A stretch of 64,000 bases of DNA from JAOUGY01 sp963792365. GTDB taxonomy: Bacteria; Actinomycetota; Acidimicrobiia; Spongiisociales; ZC4RG35. The notes below the pieces were generated by a model. It was not told the DNA's origin, ran no database searches, and saw nothing but the letters and a program-made list of their open reading frames with translations. Position numbers and translations under genes: made by a program. The DNA lies in the NCBI GenBank assembly GCA_963792365.1, contig CAWBVW010000001.1:1054001-1118000 (forward strand). The letters run 5' to 3'. Position 1 is the stretch's first letter; each line of letters opens with the position of its first letter. Below, in pieces: positions 51,317-60,707 of the stretch.

Positions 51317-51604
51317 ATGTCGAGAACGCTCCCACTCTCCGAAGTCAAGGCCAAGCTGTCGGAAGTCGTCGACGAGATCGCCACGACACAGGAACGAGTC
51401 ACGGTCACCCGAAACGGTCGTCCCGTTGCAGTACTGCTCAGCACAGACGACTTGGAGGCCATCGAAGAGACGTTGGCGATCCTCTCGGACCCAGCGGCCA
51501 TGCGCCAGATCGAGCAGGGTCGGGCAGCACTAGCCAGCGGTGACGTTGCCACCAAGGACGAGATCGAGGCACTCCGCATCCAACTCCGCTCCAAGACAGC
51601 GTGA
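51317..51604 (+). CDS. Type II antitoxin, Phd/YefM family
   Basis: The product is 95 residues. LPLSEVKAKLSEVVDEIATTQERVTVTRNGRPVAVLLSTDDLEAIEETL is the Phd/YefM N-terminal DNA-binding fold, with a C-terminal helix that should wrap the toxin. The start is set by the promoter position. It overlaps the toxin gene by GTGA and probably represses the pair's promoter as an antitoxin-toxin complex. Confidence 0.92.
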   Translation: MSRTLPLSEVKAKLSEVVDEIATTQERVTVTRNGRPVAVLLSTDDLEAIEETLAILSDPAAMRQIEQGRAALASGDVATKDEIEALRIQLRSKTA

Positions 51605-51876
51605 CCGAAGCGCACTGGGAGCTGATCGTGGCTGGCCCGGCAAGGAGAGCCATCGATCGGTTGCCTGACAAGATTGCTCTGGCCGTGCTGGAACACCTCG
51701 TCGGCCCCTTGCTCGAGAACCCCCACCAAGTCGGCAAACCGCTTAGGGGCGAACTCACCGGGTTCCACTCAGCAAGAGTCGGGGCATACCGTATCGTCTA
51801 CGAGATCAACCAAGACGGCCGCACGATCCGAGTTATCTACATCGACCACCGGGCAGACATCTACCGGCCCCGATAG
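51601..51876 (+). CDS. Type II toxin, RelE/ParE family
   Basis: The product is 91 residues. WELIVAGPARRAIDRLPDKIA, then LENPHQVGKPLRGELTGFHSARVGAYRIVYEI and IRVIYIDHRADIYR, is a RelE-type mRNA interferase with the conserved basic residues Arg, Arg and Tyr of the active site. GTG 51601 is coupled to the antitoxin. Confidence 0.93.
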   Translation: MTEAHWELIVAGPARRAIDRLPDKIALAVLEHLVGPLLENPHQVGKPLRGELTGFHSARVGAYRIVYEINQDGRTIRVIYIDHRADIYRPR

Positions 51877-52177
51877 ACCGCGCTCGTACGTGCCGATCTC
51901 GGACACTCGGCAGGTTGGGCGTATGGCGCGAGAACTGTGTGATCGGAGTGCGCTCTCGATGTCGTGACGTCGGCTTGCTGCCCCGGGGGGCTTGATGGAC
52001 GCCGAGGTCGTCAACCCAAGGGTCGACGAAGCCAGAGAACGCGATCACCCCCCATCAACTCGCCGGTCTCGATACGCCGGGGGGCGTCAGATGACCGATC
52101 TGGGGTTCGCCGCACTGCGCTCTCGCTGGCGAAGCGCTGTCGCTTTGGAGCACCTGCTGGACGGGTGATAATGGCTC
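51877..52177. other. 301-bp gap before the hydrolase gene
   Basis: No coding frame was supported. TGATAAT at 52166-52172, just before ATG 52178, may be the -10 of the hydrolase promoter. Confidence 0.4.
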
Positions 52178-53026
52178 ATGTTGTTGCCGACGGAAACCGC
52201 AGTCCTCGATGCTGCGCCGGTGGAGTACCGGTTTGAGCGTCGAGGGCAGCGAACGGTTGTGGTGTTCCACGGTGGTCACATGCATGCGGGTGTGGCGCTC
52301 GGCGAGAAGCCGATTCTGGATGGTGGGTGCTCGGTGTTGGTTCCGTCGCGTCCCGGCTATGGGCGGACGCCTCTTTCGACCGGATCTGCGCCCGGGGACT
52401 TCGCTGATGTGGTGTTGGGCCTGGTCCGACATCTGGGTCTTGGCGCCTTGTCCGCGGTGGTTGGGATATCGGCTGGAGGTCCGTACGCGGTTGCCATGGC
52501 CGCTCGACACCCGGGAATGGTTATGCGGCTCATTCTGCAAAGCTCGGTTTCGTCGTTGCCGTGGCCCGACACGAAGACCCGCGTCGCGGCCCACGTGGCG
52601 TTCAACCCGATCACCGAGCGAGCAACCTGGGCTGCCACTCGCCTGCTAGTGAGGTTGGCACCTGATCGCGGGTTGTCCATGCTGCTCGGTAGCCTTTCGA
52701 CACAATCCGGGCGGCGGGTCCTCGATGGCATCGACGCCGAAGGGCGCGCCGAACTCGTTCAGCTGTTCATGGCGATGAGGTCCGGTCGGGGGTTCGTCAA
52801 TGACCTCGCAACAACGCTGGACCCAGAAGTTGCCCGCAGCATTCAACAGCCCACCCTGGTGATGGCTTCGCGCTCTGACGGCTCGGTACCGTTCGAACAC
52901 TCGGCCCAGCTAACCCGGCTTGTTCCCAACGCAGAGCTCTTCATCAGCGACGCCCTAAGCCATTTCCTTTGGTTCGGCCCGTCCGCCAAACAGCTGGACG
53001 ACGCCATCCTCGGCTTCCTCACGTGA
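52178..53026 (+). CDS. Alpha/beta hydrolase
   Basis: The product is 282 residues. The oxyanion turn is VVFHGGHMHAG and the nucleophile Ser98 lies in VVGISAGGPYAVAMA. The acid (SDGSVPFEHS) and the histidine (ALSHFLWFG) complete the triad. Start MLLPTETAV was used; no ribosome site is present and GATAAT lies five bases upstream. The substrate is unknown, and the GISAGG elbow is commonest in esterases and haloperoxidase-like enzymes. Confidence 0.88.
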   Translation: MLLPTETAVLDAAPVEYRFERRGQRTVVVFHGGHMHAGVALGEKPILDGGCSVLVPSRPGYGRTPLSTGSAPGDFADVVLGLVRHLGLGALSAVVGISAGGPYAVAMAARHPGMVMRLILQSSVSSLPWPDTKTRVAAHVAFNPITERATWAATRLLVRLAPDRGLSMLLGSLSTQSGRRVLDGIDAEGRAELVQLFMAMRSGRGFVNDLATTLDPEVARSIQQPTLVMASRSDGSVPFEHSAQLTRLVPNAELFISDALSHFLWFGPSAKQLDDAILGFLT

Positions 53027-53698
53027 TTGTCGAGCGAAGGCCGCCGTGACCTGACTGAAGAGCAACCCGGACGCCCGATTGAACCCGGCCCGCCTTCGCA
53101 CAGATCGCTCGCAGCCCCGAGCAATATCGCGCACCTCCCGCGCCCGGGATCCGGCCTCTTGTTACAACTGGACTTGATTCGGGGGCTCGACGAGTCTTCG
53201 AGTTGAGGTCCTGGATGGCTCGCTCGTCTACATGTAGACATCGGGCAACTTGTTGCACGTGCGGTGTGTGTGTGTGTGTTTGGAGGGTGGCTGGCGCGAA
53301 TCGCGATGAGCTGCCTGGTTCGTGCGACATCGCGATTGAGGGCCGGACTGTGAGCGTCGATGGCATGCTGCGCTGCGGCTGGTCGGCTGTTGTTGTCGGT
53401 CTTGCCTTGGGGTCGGTGATCCGGAATGGGTCGGCATCGGCGCCTGTTCCTCGGGGTATTCGCCGGGATCGAGTGCCACGGCGATCGCACGAACCTCGCT
53501 GATCCGCCGCACCAGTCGATCGTGGCAAACGCGACCGGCATCGCGATCAGTGGTGACCCATGCGCCTGAATCGTCCAGCCATCGTGTCTCGATATCACTC
53601 CACCCTTTCGTGCGAGTGTCGGGAACCCTCCAGTTCGAGTGGCAAGGACCCTGTCATCGCCACCGACCGCCGAGTTGTGTTCATTCCGGGGAGATCGG
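53027..53698. other. Gene-poor 0.67-kb stretch
   Basis: No gene was supported on either strand. A 14-bp perfect palindrome (GTCTACATGTAGAC, 53226-53239) and a run of eight GT units (53264-53279) are the only clear features. The stretch ends at the left margin of the IS481 remnant. Confidence 0.5.
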
Positions 53699-53755
53699 TG
53701 ACAGGTCGTTCCGGACACATGTTGTGACAGTGTTCCGGAGAGATGTGTGACACCA
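53699..53755. repeat. Near-tandem repeats at the left end of the IS481 remnant
   Basis: Two units of about 28 bases share TGACAG, GTTCCGGA, ATGT and GTGAC. Such sequence is typical of IS481 terminal repeats and probably marks the original left end. Confidence 0.5.
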
Positions 53756-53829
53756 CCGAGGTAGCTGCCGCATCCTGATCGTCGAGTCTCTCGGCGAGGA
53801 GGTCGGCGGTGGCGTTGAAGGTGGTGACA

Positions 53830-54585
53830 ATGGCTGAACTACGCCGAGAAGTGTTGATGAAGGCGGAACGCACCGGCATGTCGGTGACCGAGATCTACCG
53901 CCGCTACGGGATCTCCCGTCAGACGTATTACCGGTATCGGCGCCGGTATCTGGCTGAAGGGTTGGCCGGGTTGGAGGACCGGTCCCGCCGGCCGCACCAG
54001 CCAGCGAACCAGATCCCTGCTGATTTGGAGGTCCAGATCGTGGAGATGCGCAAGGATCATCCCCGGTGGGGTGCGAGGCGGATCCGTGCCGAACTGACCC
54101 GGGCGGGGATCGATCCGCCGGTGGTATCGACGATCCATCAGGTCCTGGTCCGTAACGGCCTGGTGGCGGTCCGGCCGCCACGGCAGGGACGAGCCGGCAA
54201 GCGGTTCGAGCGGGAGATCGCCAACGACTTGTGGCAGATCGACGCCACCCGCATCGTTCTCGCCGACGACACCGACGCCTGGGTCGTCGACGTCATCGAC
54301 GACCACTCCAGGTTTCTTCTCGCCGCCATCGCCGGACCGACCGCGACCGGTGACCTGGCGTGGGACACCTTCGAGGTCGCCGCCTCCCGCTACGGGCTGC
54401 CCCGCCAGGTGCTGTCGGACAACGGCCTGATCTTCACCGGCCGGCTCCACGGCAGCGAAGTCGCCTTCGAAGTGTCACTCAAAGACCTCGGGGTCACGCC
54501 ATTCTCAGCGCCGCCGAGACGGGTGAAGAGCATGCCAAGAGCGAATATGCAATCGCGCTCTAGGTCGACTTGCCCGATCATGTGA
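53830..54585 (+). pseudogene. IS481-family transposase, 3' broken
   Basis: From MAELRREVLMKAERTGMS there is an HTH (EIYRRYGISRQTYYRYRRRY), then the rve core with WQIDAT (first Asp) and QVLSDNG (second Asp). The homology stops after TPFSAP, and the last 20 or so codons are unrelated, so the catalytic Glu region (VERFHQ-type) is lost. The element is non-functional. No right end was identified. Confidence 0.85.
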
Positions 54586-54667
54586 AGCAAGTGATCCGGA
54601 AGTAGGCAGCGGCAGTCACCACCGCCGCCGACGATGTGGCTGCTCTCTCCAACAGGAGCGGGGGCTG

Positions 54668-54814
54668 ATGGCCGGCTGGGCAATCCTCGTGCCTGTCGTG
54701 GCCCTCATCCTCGGTGGAGTCGGGCTCTTCGTCGAGGCTCTCCGATGGTTGGTGATCATCGGCGTCGTGCTGCTCGCGATCTCTCTCTTCACCGGTAGGC
54801 GACTGGCTCTCTGA
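54668..54814 (+). CDS. 48-residue two-helix membrane protein
   Basis: MAGWAILVPVVALILGGVGL and LRWLVIIGVVLLAISLFTG form two hydrophobic helices separated by FVEA, with a basic C-terminus GRRLAL. AGGAG lies nine bases before the ATG. Small hydrophobic proteins of this kind are frequent and uncharacterised in Actinobacteria. A hairpin follows at once. Confidence 0.6.
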   Translation: MAGWAILVPVVALILGGVGLFVEALRWLVIIGVVLLAISLFTGRRLAL

Positions 54815-54834
54815 CAAACGAAAACCACCTCGAC

Positions 54835-54870
54835 GAGGAGGGGGGCGGGCGTCTGTCCGTCCCCCTCCTC
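54835..54870 (+). terminator. Terminator-like hairpin
   Basis: GAGGAGGGGG (54835-54844) pairs with CCCCCTCCTC (54861-54870) around a 16-base loop, just after the small membrane protein gene. Confidence 0.55.
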
Positions 54871-54981
54871 GGCGTGGCGCATGTTGGGCGCGGACTCATC
54901 AAGGGGTTCGATGAACCCATGGACCCATGGCACATCTTCGGCCACACTGTCGGACGGGCAGTAGGAGGATGCGGGCTGAAT

Positions 54982-56442
54982 ATGGATGTCTTGTCGTGGG
55001 ATGAGCGGTCGATCCTGAACGATCGCGGATATCTCCCTCCCGTGAGCTATGACCGTCTCGATCCTCCGGGATCCGACGTCGACCTCATCGACCGGTACAG
55101 AGGCGTACTCGTCGGCTTGGGAGTCGGAGATGCTTTGGGCAAGCCGATTGAGGGTTTCCGGGCCACCGAGATCGCGCAGCGCCATGGACTGGTCAACCGC
55201 TTCCTGACGGCTCCCCTCCCGCAGCTGTTGCTTCCGCCCGGCCAGTTGAGCAGAGAGACGCAACTCGCGTTGTTGCTTGCGGCCACCGTCATCAGCACCG
55301 ATCGGATGGAGCCCCGCGACCTCGCTCAACGCATCGGAGCATGGCTGCCCATCGCCCGCAAGCCCGGTGAGTCGACGTCGGCCGCCGCTCGCGCACTCCG
55401 TAACGGCACTCCTTGGACACACGCCGGGCAGCGTTCGGCGGGAAGCGGCGCTCTATCCCGTTCGGTCGTGACTGCACTCATGACCCCGTTCGACCTCGAC
55501 AGCCTCCGGATGCACGCCGCCGTTCAGACCGTGATCACCAACTCCGACCATTCGGCGATCGCGGCCTCCGTCGCCTCCGCTGCCATCGTCGCCCACCTGC
55601 TGACGACGCCGCCCGGGGCGTTCAGACCTGAAGCCCTGATCAACACTGTGGATCGAGCATTAGTAGGTGTCTCCGACCCCGCCGTTCAACTCCGCCATCA
55701 GGCCGTCGTCTCCAGCTTGATGGAGCGAATCAAACTCGCTGTGAACTCACACGATCTCACGGCGGCCGAGGCGTACGCCACGTTCGGGACCGGGCGTTTC
55801 GTGCTCGAAGCCGTGCCCATGGCCGTATGGGCGTTCACCCGCCACGCCGAAAGCCCGGTGGCAGCGATCATCGTCGCAGTGAACGGCGGCGGTGCCACCA
55901 GCGCCATCGGCGCGCTGACGGGAGCTTTCGCCGGCGCCTACCACGGAGCCGGCGCCGTGCCCCAGGCATGGACGGAACACCTCGAGTACGTCGATGGCCT
56001 CGCCGGGCACGCCGACGTTCTGGCAGCATCGGCGGGATTGGGCAAGGCGGCGGAACCGTTCCGCTCGTTCGATGTGCTGCGCCCGGCCACATACGCCCCG
56101 TTCTCACTCGGCGGCATCACGATGGCCACCCTCGAGCACGCGATCCGATCCGCCGCGGCCGCCGATCCCAGTGCGGCGGTGAAGGTGCGGCTGGCACCGA
56201 CTCCAGCCGATGCTCGACGCCATTCGACGATGTCGCCCCAACGACCGGATTGGCACAGCGCCGCTCGCGGTACGGTCGCCGCCATCCTCAAGCGTCGTTT
56301 CGCCGAACACGACCCGGCCAGAGCATGGCTGGACCTGGCCGCTCCCGAGGACATACGTGCCGCGGGGGCACTGTTCCCAACGGATCCCTTCGACTATTCA
56401 GCCCTGCTCGAAGAGCGTAGAAACGCAACGGCCGACGTCTGA
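54982..56442 (+). CDS. ADP-ribosylglycohydrolase-fold protein lacking metal ligands
   Basis: The product is 486 residues from ATG 54982; GTG 54874 would add 36. RGVLVGLGVGDALGKPIEGF is the DraG/ARH opening motif. The two magnesium-site motifs are altered: where family members have TDDTQ the sequence is SRETQLALLL, and where they have GGDTD it is VNGGGATSAIGALTGAFAGAYHG. All expected Asp pairs at these places are replaced. The fold is otherwise intact, with about 120 extra C-terminal residues. It is probably a non-hydrolytic binding protein or has a changed activity. Confidence 0.8.
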   Translation: MDVLSWDERSILNDRGYLPPVSYDRLDPPGSDVDLIDRYRGVLVGLGVGDALGKPIEGFRATEIAQRHGLVNRFLTAPLPQLLLPPGQLSRETQLALLLAATVISTDRMEPRDLAQRIGAWLPIARKPGESTSAAARALRNGTPWTHAGQRSAGSGALSRSVVTALMTPFDLDSLRMHAAVQTVITNSDHSAIAASVASAAIVAHLLTTPPGAFRPEALINTVDRALVGVSDPAVQLRHQAVVSSLMERIKLAVNSHDLTAAEAYATFGTGRFVLEAVPMAVWAFTRHAESPVAAIIVAVNGGGATSAIGALTGAFAGAYHGAGAVPQAWTEHLEYVDGLAGHADVLAASAGLGKAAEPFRSFDVLRPATYAPFSLGGITMATLEHAIRSAAAADPSAAVKVRLAPTPADARRHSTMSPQRPDWHSAARGTVAAILKRRFAEHDPARAWLDLAAPEDIRAAGALFPTDPFDYSALLEERRNATADV

Positions 56443-56445
56443 GAA

Positions 56446-57633
56446 TCAGCCTTGTAGCGCTACCGCTGCGTACAACGCAGCCCCGTTGGCCATCGTGTCC
56501 TCGTCGAACACGACGCGATCGGAGTGATTCACGGGTGCCGCCGATTCGTCGACGCCCGGCGGTCTCGCCCCCAGGATGGCCATGACCCCTGGCACCTCGT
56601 GCAACACGTAGCTCCAGTCTTCGGCAACCATCAGCGGTTCTGCCAGTTCGAAGACGGCGGAGTCGCCGAACAGGTCTGACGCAACTGCCGATACGCGTTC
56701 ACTCTCGGGTCCGTCGTTCACGGTCACCGGATAGCCGGCGTCGATACGGGCCTCGGAGGCCACGCCATACGCCATGGACACTCCGTCCACGACCTGGCCC
56801 ACGAGCTCGTGGATGGCAGCACGGGTGTCGTCCGACAGGGTGCGGATGGTCCCGTGCAGCTCAGCCTGCTCAGGAATGATGTTGGGCGCCGATCCCCCCG
56901 CAATGTGCCCGACCGTGATCACGGTTGGATCGTGAGCAGACACGCGGCGGGTCAAAGCGGACTGAAGCGCCAGCACCATCTCGGCCGCCGCCGGGATGGG
57001 GTCGACCGCCAGATGTGGTGTCGAGGCGTGCCCTCCGGCTCCGGTCACGCGGATGTGGAACTGGTCGGAGGCAGCCATAACAGGACCGGATCTGAGGCCG
57101 ACGGTCCCGGCAGCGATGTGAGCAAAGACGTGTATGGCGAAGGCTCTCGAGGGACGCCTGCCGGCCGCATCCAGCACGCCCTCTCGGAGCATGGCCCTGG
57201 CGCCGTGATGCCCTTCTTCACCGGGCTGGAACATGAAGATGACCGGTCCCGGCAGATCTTCGGATCTCTCGCACAGCATGTTCGCCGCGGCCAGCAGCAT
57301 TGCGGTGTGCAGGTCGTGACCGCATGCGTGCATGGAAGATCCAGTGTCCGACGCGAAAGGCAGCGCAGTGGCCTCCACCAGCGGAAGCGCGTCGTTGTCG
57401 GCTCTGAGCAGTGTGACCGGACCGTCGGGCTTTCCCGAACGCAGCACCGCCACAACACCCGAGGTGGTTTCGTGCTTCGTGACCTCGAGATCGAGTCCGT
57501 CGAGTTCCTGGACGATGAGCGCACGGGTGTTGGGCAACACGAGGCCGACCTCTGGATGTCGATGCATCTCACGGCGGATTCGAACCATGTCCGGTAGTCG
57601 GAGCCGCGCGTCGTTCACCAACGAAATCGTCAT
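56446..57633 (-). CDS. M20D-family amidohydrolase (aminoacylase/IAA-amino-acid hydrolase type)
   Basis: The product is 395 residues. RREMHRHPEVGLVLPNT and SMHACGHDLHTAMLLAAA supply the metal ligands, and FQPGEEGHHGARAMLREGVL the catalytic glutamates. A lid domain (about 185-300) with GAGGHASTPHLAVDP is present. ATG 57633 is supported by TACCAT seven bases upstream; ATG 57642 is the alternative. It would cleave N-acyl or peptide amide bonds in the cytosol. Confidence 0.92.
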   Translation of the reverse strand: MTISLVNDARLRLPDMVRIRREMHRHPEVGLVLPNTRALIVQELDGLDLEVTKHETTSGVVAVLRSGKPDGPVTLLRADNDALPLVEATALPFASDTGSSMHACGHDLHTAMLLAAANMLCERSEDLPGPVIFMFQPGEEGHHGARAMLREGVLDAAGRRPSRAFAIHVFAHIAAGTVGLRSGPVMAASDQFHIRVTGAGGHASTPHLAVDPIPAAAEMVLALQSALTRRVSAHDPTVITVGHIAGGSAPNIIPEQAELHGTIRTLSDDTRAAIHELVGQVVDGVSMAYGVASEARIDAGYPVTVNDGPESERVSAVASDLFGDSAVFELAEPLMVAEDWSYVLHEVPGVMAILGARPPGVDESAAPVNHSDRVVFDEDTMANGAALYAAVALQG

Positions 57634-57640
57634 GACTCCC

Positions 57641-57646
57641 ATGGTA
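57641..57646 (-). promoter_or_regulatory. Leaderless -10 box (TACCAT) for the amidohydrolase
   Basis: TACCAT on the minus strand is seven bases before ATG 57633 and itself covers the alternative ATG 57642. Confidence 0.4.
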
Positions 57647-57700
57647 GGGACGACAGATCTCGGCACCCTTCTTGCCGAGACGACGTGCGAGAATTCATCG

Positions 57701-58966
57701 ATGGCAACACATCGCGTGGTCGTGGTCGGAGCCGGGTTCGCCGGCCTCAACGCTGCTCGTGATCTCGCCGGCGCCACAGTCGAGATCACGATCGTCGATC
57801 GAAGGAACTTCCACCTGTTCCAGCCGCTGCTCTATCAGGTGGCCACGGCGGGCCTGAATCCGAGCGACATCGCCTATCCGATCAGGTCGATCTTCCGCTC
57901 CCAGCGCAACATCACACAGATCGTCCTCGGCGAGGTCATCGATGTGGATGCAATCGCCAAGTTCGTCACACTCGACGGCGGAACTCGGATCGAATTCGAC
58001 ACGTTGGTACTCGCCGCCGGAGCAACGCACTCGTACTTTGGCAATGAACACTGGGCCGACCGGGCCCCTGGACTCAAGACCATCGAGGACGCGCTCGACA
58101 TCCGCCGCAGAATCCTCGCCTCCTTCGAAGAGGCAGAGCGCCATCCGGAACACGTGGGCCGCCTGCTCACCTTCGTCGTGATCGGTGCCGGACCCACGGG
58201 TGTCGAGTTGGCGGGGGCGATGGCGGAGATCGCCATGCATGCCCTCGCCCGGGAGTTCCACCGGATCAACCCTACGGAGGCGCGCATCATCCTCCTCGAA
58301 GGCAGCGAACAAGTGCTTCCGCCGTATCCCGGCAAGCTCGGGGCCTCGGCTCGACGCCAGCTCGAGAGCCTGGGCGTCGAGGTCAGGACCAGCGCTTTGG
58401 TCTCCGATGTCGACGAGGACGGAGTGACCCTGTTGACAGGCGAGCACATCTCTGCCGCAGTCGTTCTGTGGGCTGCAGGCGTCAAGGCCTCACCGCTCGG
58501 TGCCAGTTTGGATGCCTCGACCGACCGTGCCGGCAGGGTCGCTGTGTCACCAGACCTCTCGCTCGTCGGACACCCCGACGTGTTCGTCATCGGCGACATG
58601 GCATCGATCGACGGCGTGCCGGGTGTCGCCCCGGCCGCCATCCAACAGGGTCAGCACGTCGCTCGCCAGATCGAGGCCGACCTCGCAGGGCGCCCCCGGT
58701 CGGCCTTCAAATACGCCGACAAGGGTTCTCTCGCCACGATCGGTAGGGCGCGAGCCGTCGCCGACATGGGCAAGCTCGAGTTCTCCGGGTTCTTGGCGTG
58801 GGTGGCCTGGCTGACCATCCACATCTTCTATTTGATCGGGTTCCGCAATCGGCTGATCGTGCTCATCTCGTGGGCGTGGAACTACCTGACATTCCGTCGC
58901 GGCGCACGCATCATCACGAATCAGGGCGCAGCTGAAAGCGTCAAGCGGCAGGGCGGAGAGGGCTGA
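57701..58966 (+). CDS. ndh: Type II NADH dehydrogenase (NDH-2)
   Basis: The product is 421 residues. The FAD-binding GAGFAGLNAARDL, FHLFQPLLYQVATAGLNPSDIAYPIRS, the NADH-binding GAGPTGVELAGAMAEI and GDMASIDGVPGVAPAAIQQG are all characteristic. The C-terminus has the amphipathic/hydrophobic stretch used for membrane attachment (WVAWLTIHIFYLIGF). It transfers electrons from NADH to quinone without proton pumping. Its last 26 bases overlap the convergent kinase gene. Confidence 0.94.
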   Translation: MATHRVVVVGAGFAGLNAARDLAGATVEITIVDRRNFHLFQPLLYQVATAGLNPSDIAYPIRSIFRSQRNITQIVLGEVIDVDAIAKFVTLDGGTRIEFDTLVLAAGATHSYFGNEHWADRAPGLKTIEDALDIRRRILASFEEAERHPEHVGRLLTFVVIGAGPTGVELAGAMAEIAMHALAREFHRINPTEARIILLEGSEQVLPPYPGKLGASARRQLESLGVEVRTSALVSDVDEDGVTLLTGEHISAAVVLWAAGVKASPLGASLDASTDRAGRVAVSPDLSLVGHPDVFVIGDMASIDGVPGVAPAAIQQGQHVARQIEADLAGRPRSAFKYADKGSLATIGRARAVADMGKLEFSGFLAWVAWLTIHIFYLIGFRNRLIVLISWAWNYLTFRRGARIITNQGAAESVKRQGGEG

Positions 58967-60707
58967 TCCGGTCGGCGCTCGCCAGGCTCAGGGCGAATGT
59001 GGCCCCGCCCCCGGGAGTATCCAGCACGTCGATTCGGCCACCCATGCTCTCGACGAGCATCGCCACGATCGCCAGCCCCAACCCCGTTCCGCTCGCCTGG
59101 TGGGCACTCGGCAAGCGCACGAAACGCTCGAACACCCGATCGCGGTGCGCGGCTGGGATGCCAGGTCCATGATCGACGACCGCGATCACCACGTCGTCTC
59201 GTCCAAGACGCTCGGCTGAGACCTCGATCTGGGATCCCGGGGCGTACTTGGTGGCGTTCTCCAGAAGATTGATGATCACCTGGCTGAGGTGATGGGGGTC
59301 GGCCATGACGGCCAGCCCATCCGGGACCGATGCGGTCACCGGGACATCCCCAAGTACCCACACGGCTTCGGACAGCACGTCTTCGAGCAGTACGACAACC
59401 GGTTCCGGGCGGACGAGACCTCGATCCATGCGCGAGATCGTCAGTAGGTCGTCGATCAACCGCTTCAACCGGTGCGCCTGCCGACTCGCAGTCGACACGA
59501 GTTCGTGCGCGAGGTCGTCGTCCGCCGCCACATCGGGGCGATCCAGGATGTCGAGCGAACCGATCACCGCTGTCAGAGGCGTCCGGAGCTCATGGCTCAC
59601 CATCGACACCAGATCCGTCTTCATGTCGGCGATCTCTTGAAGTCGTTCGGCGAGCAGAGCTGCTGATTCGTGACGTTCCACCTGCGCGAGTACCAGACCA
59701 GCCGGAGCCGCCAACTCGGTGAGGGAGTCGATCGTCTGGCGAGAGAATGCCGCCTGCAGGGGGTCTCCGACGATCAGGAGTCCCGAAGCACGGCCCTCGA
59801 CCCACAAAGGCACGACCAGACCCGATTCGAGCCCCAACTCCGCTGTGATCGCACGAAAGGAGCCCACCGTCGACCGGTCGAATCGGATCGCTCGACTCGA
59901 ACGAAGAGCACGACCCGCAAACCCAGCTTCGGTGAGGGCGATCGAGACATCGTCGTCCACAGGTACAGACAGCCCGTTGACCCACACCGGTCCCACGAGC
60001 GACAGTCTGTCCGAGTCAGAACCATGGAGGGCCACGGCGCACACGCGGACGCCCACCGCGTCCGCGATCGACGACAGCAGGTCGGGAAGCGCCTCGGGCT
60101 TGGTGGTCGACGTGCCTATCGAAGATGCGATCTCGTACAGGCGGATGAGCGACCACCGCTCATCGGACAGCTCACGGACTCGATCTGCCGACCCGAGCAC
60201 GACAACGCGGTTCAGCGCGGTGAGATACTCGGTTCCGAGAGCCACGACGGCCATGCCGAGCAAGATCCAGAGGTCCCGCACGGATCGCCCTGACACGACC
60301 CATCCGGTGGCCTGGATGGAGATCACGGCCGCCAACACCACCCACCTGATTCTCGTGTAGGCGACGAGTCGAGCAAACAGGATCAAGGCGATGCCCGCCA
60401 CGGCAGCAAGCCCGAACGTCTCGTGTTCTACGGCCAAGGTGGGGATCACCAGCGCCAGCAGTCCGATCCATCCGGCGACCACATGGCGCGGCGCATGAGG
60501 CAATGACTTTCCCACGATGGGGATGGCGGTGAGCGCTCCCACCGCCCCGATGGCGATGCTGACCACGATCGATCCCCCGAGGACGACTGCGAAGACGGCC
60601 ACGACACCTGCCACCACCGGAACGACCCTGACGGCACGGGAGATCGCTGCCCGATAGGGCAGGTCTGACATCATGCCGAGGTCAAAACCGGTGATGGACG
60701 TGCTCAC
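58941..60707 (-). CDS. GAF-containing sensor histidine kinase
   Basis: The product is 588 residues from GTG 60707; ATG 60671 is a possible later start. Six or so transmembrane helices (about 20-165) precede a GAF domain (about 190-340). HisKA follows with His372 in VSMVSHELRTPLTAVIGS, and an ATPase domain with NLLENATKYAPGS, DHGPGIPAAHRD and GTGLGLAIVAMLV. No regulator gene is adjacent. Its 3' end overlaps that of ndh. Confidence 0.91.
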   Translation of the reverse strand: MSTSITGFDLGMMSDLPYRAAISRAVRVVPVVAGVVAVFAVVLGGSIVVSIAIGAVGALTAIPIVGKSLPHAPRHVVAGWIGLLALVIPTLAVEHETFGLAAVAGIALILFARLVAYTRIRWVVLAAVISIQATGWVVSGRSVRDLWILLGMAVVALGTEYLTALNRVVVLGSADRVRELSDERWSLIRLYEIASSIGTSTTKPEALPDLLSSIADAVGVRVCAVALHGSDSDRLSLVGPVWVNGLSVPVDDDVSIALTEAGFAGRALRSSRAIRFDRSTVGSFRAITAELGLESGLVVPLWVEGRASGLLIVGDPLQAAFSRQTIDSLTELAAPAGLVLAQVERHESAALLAERLQEIADMKTDLVSMVSHELRTPLTAVIGSLDILDRPDVAADDDLAHELVSTASRQAHRLKRLIDDLLTISRMDRGLVRPEPVVVLLEDVLSEAVWVLGDVPVTASVPDGLAVMADPHHLSQVIINLLENATKYAPGSQIEVSAERLGRDDVVIAVVDHGPGIPAAHRDRVFERFVRLPSAHQASGTGLGLAIVAMLVESMGGRIDVLDTPGGGATFALSLASADRISPLRPAA

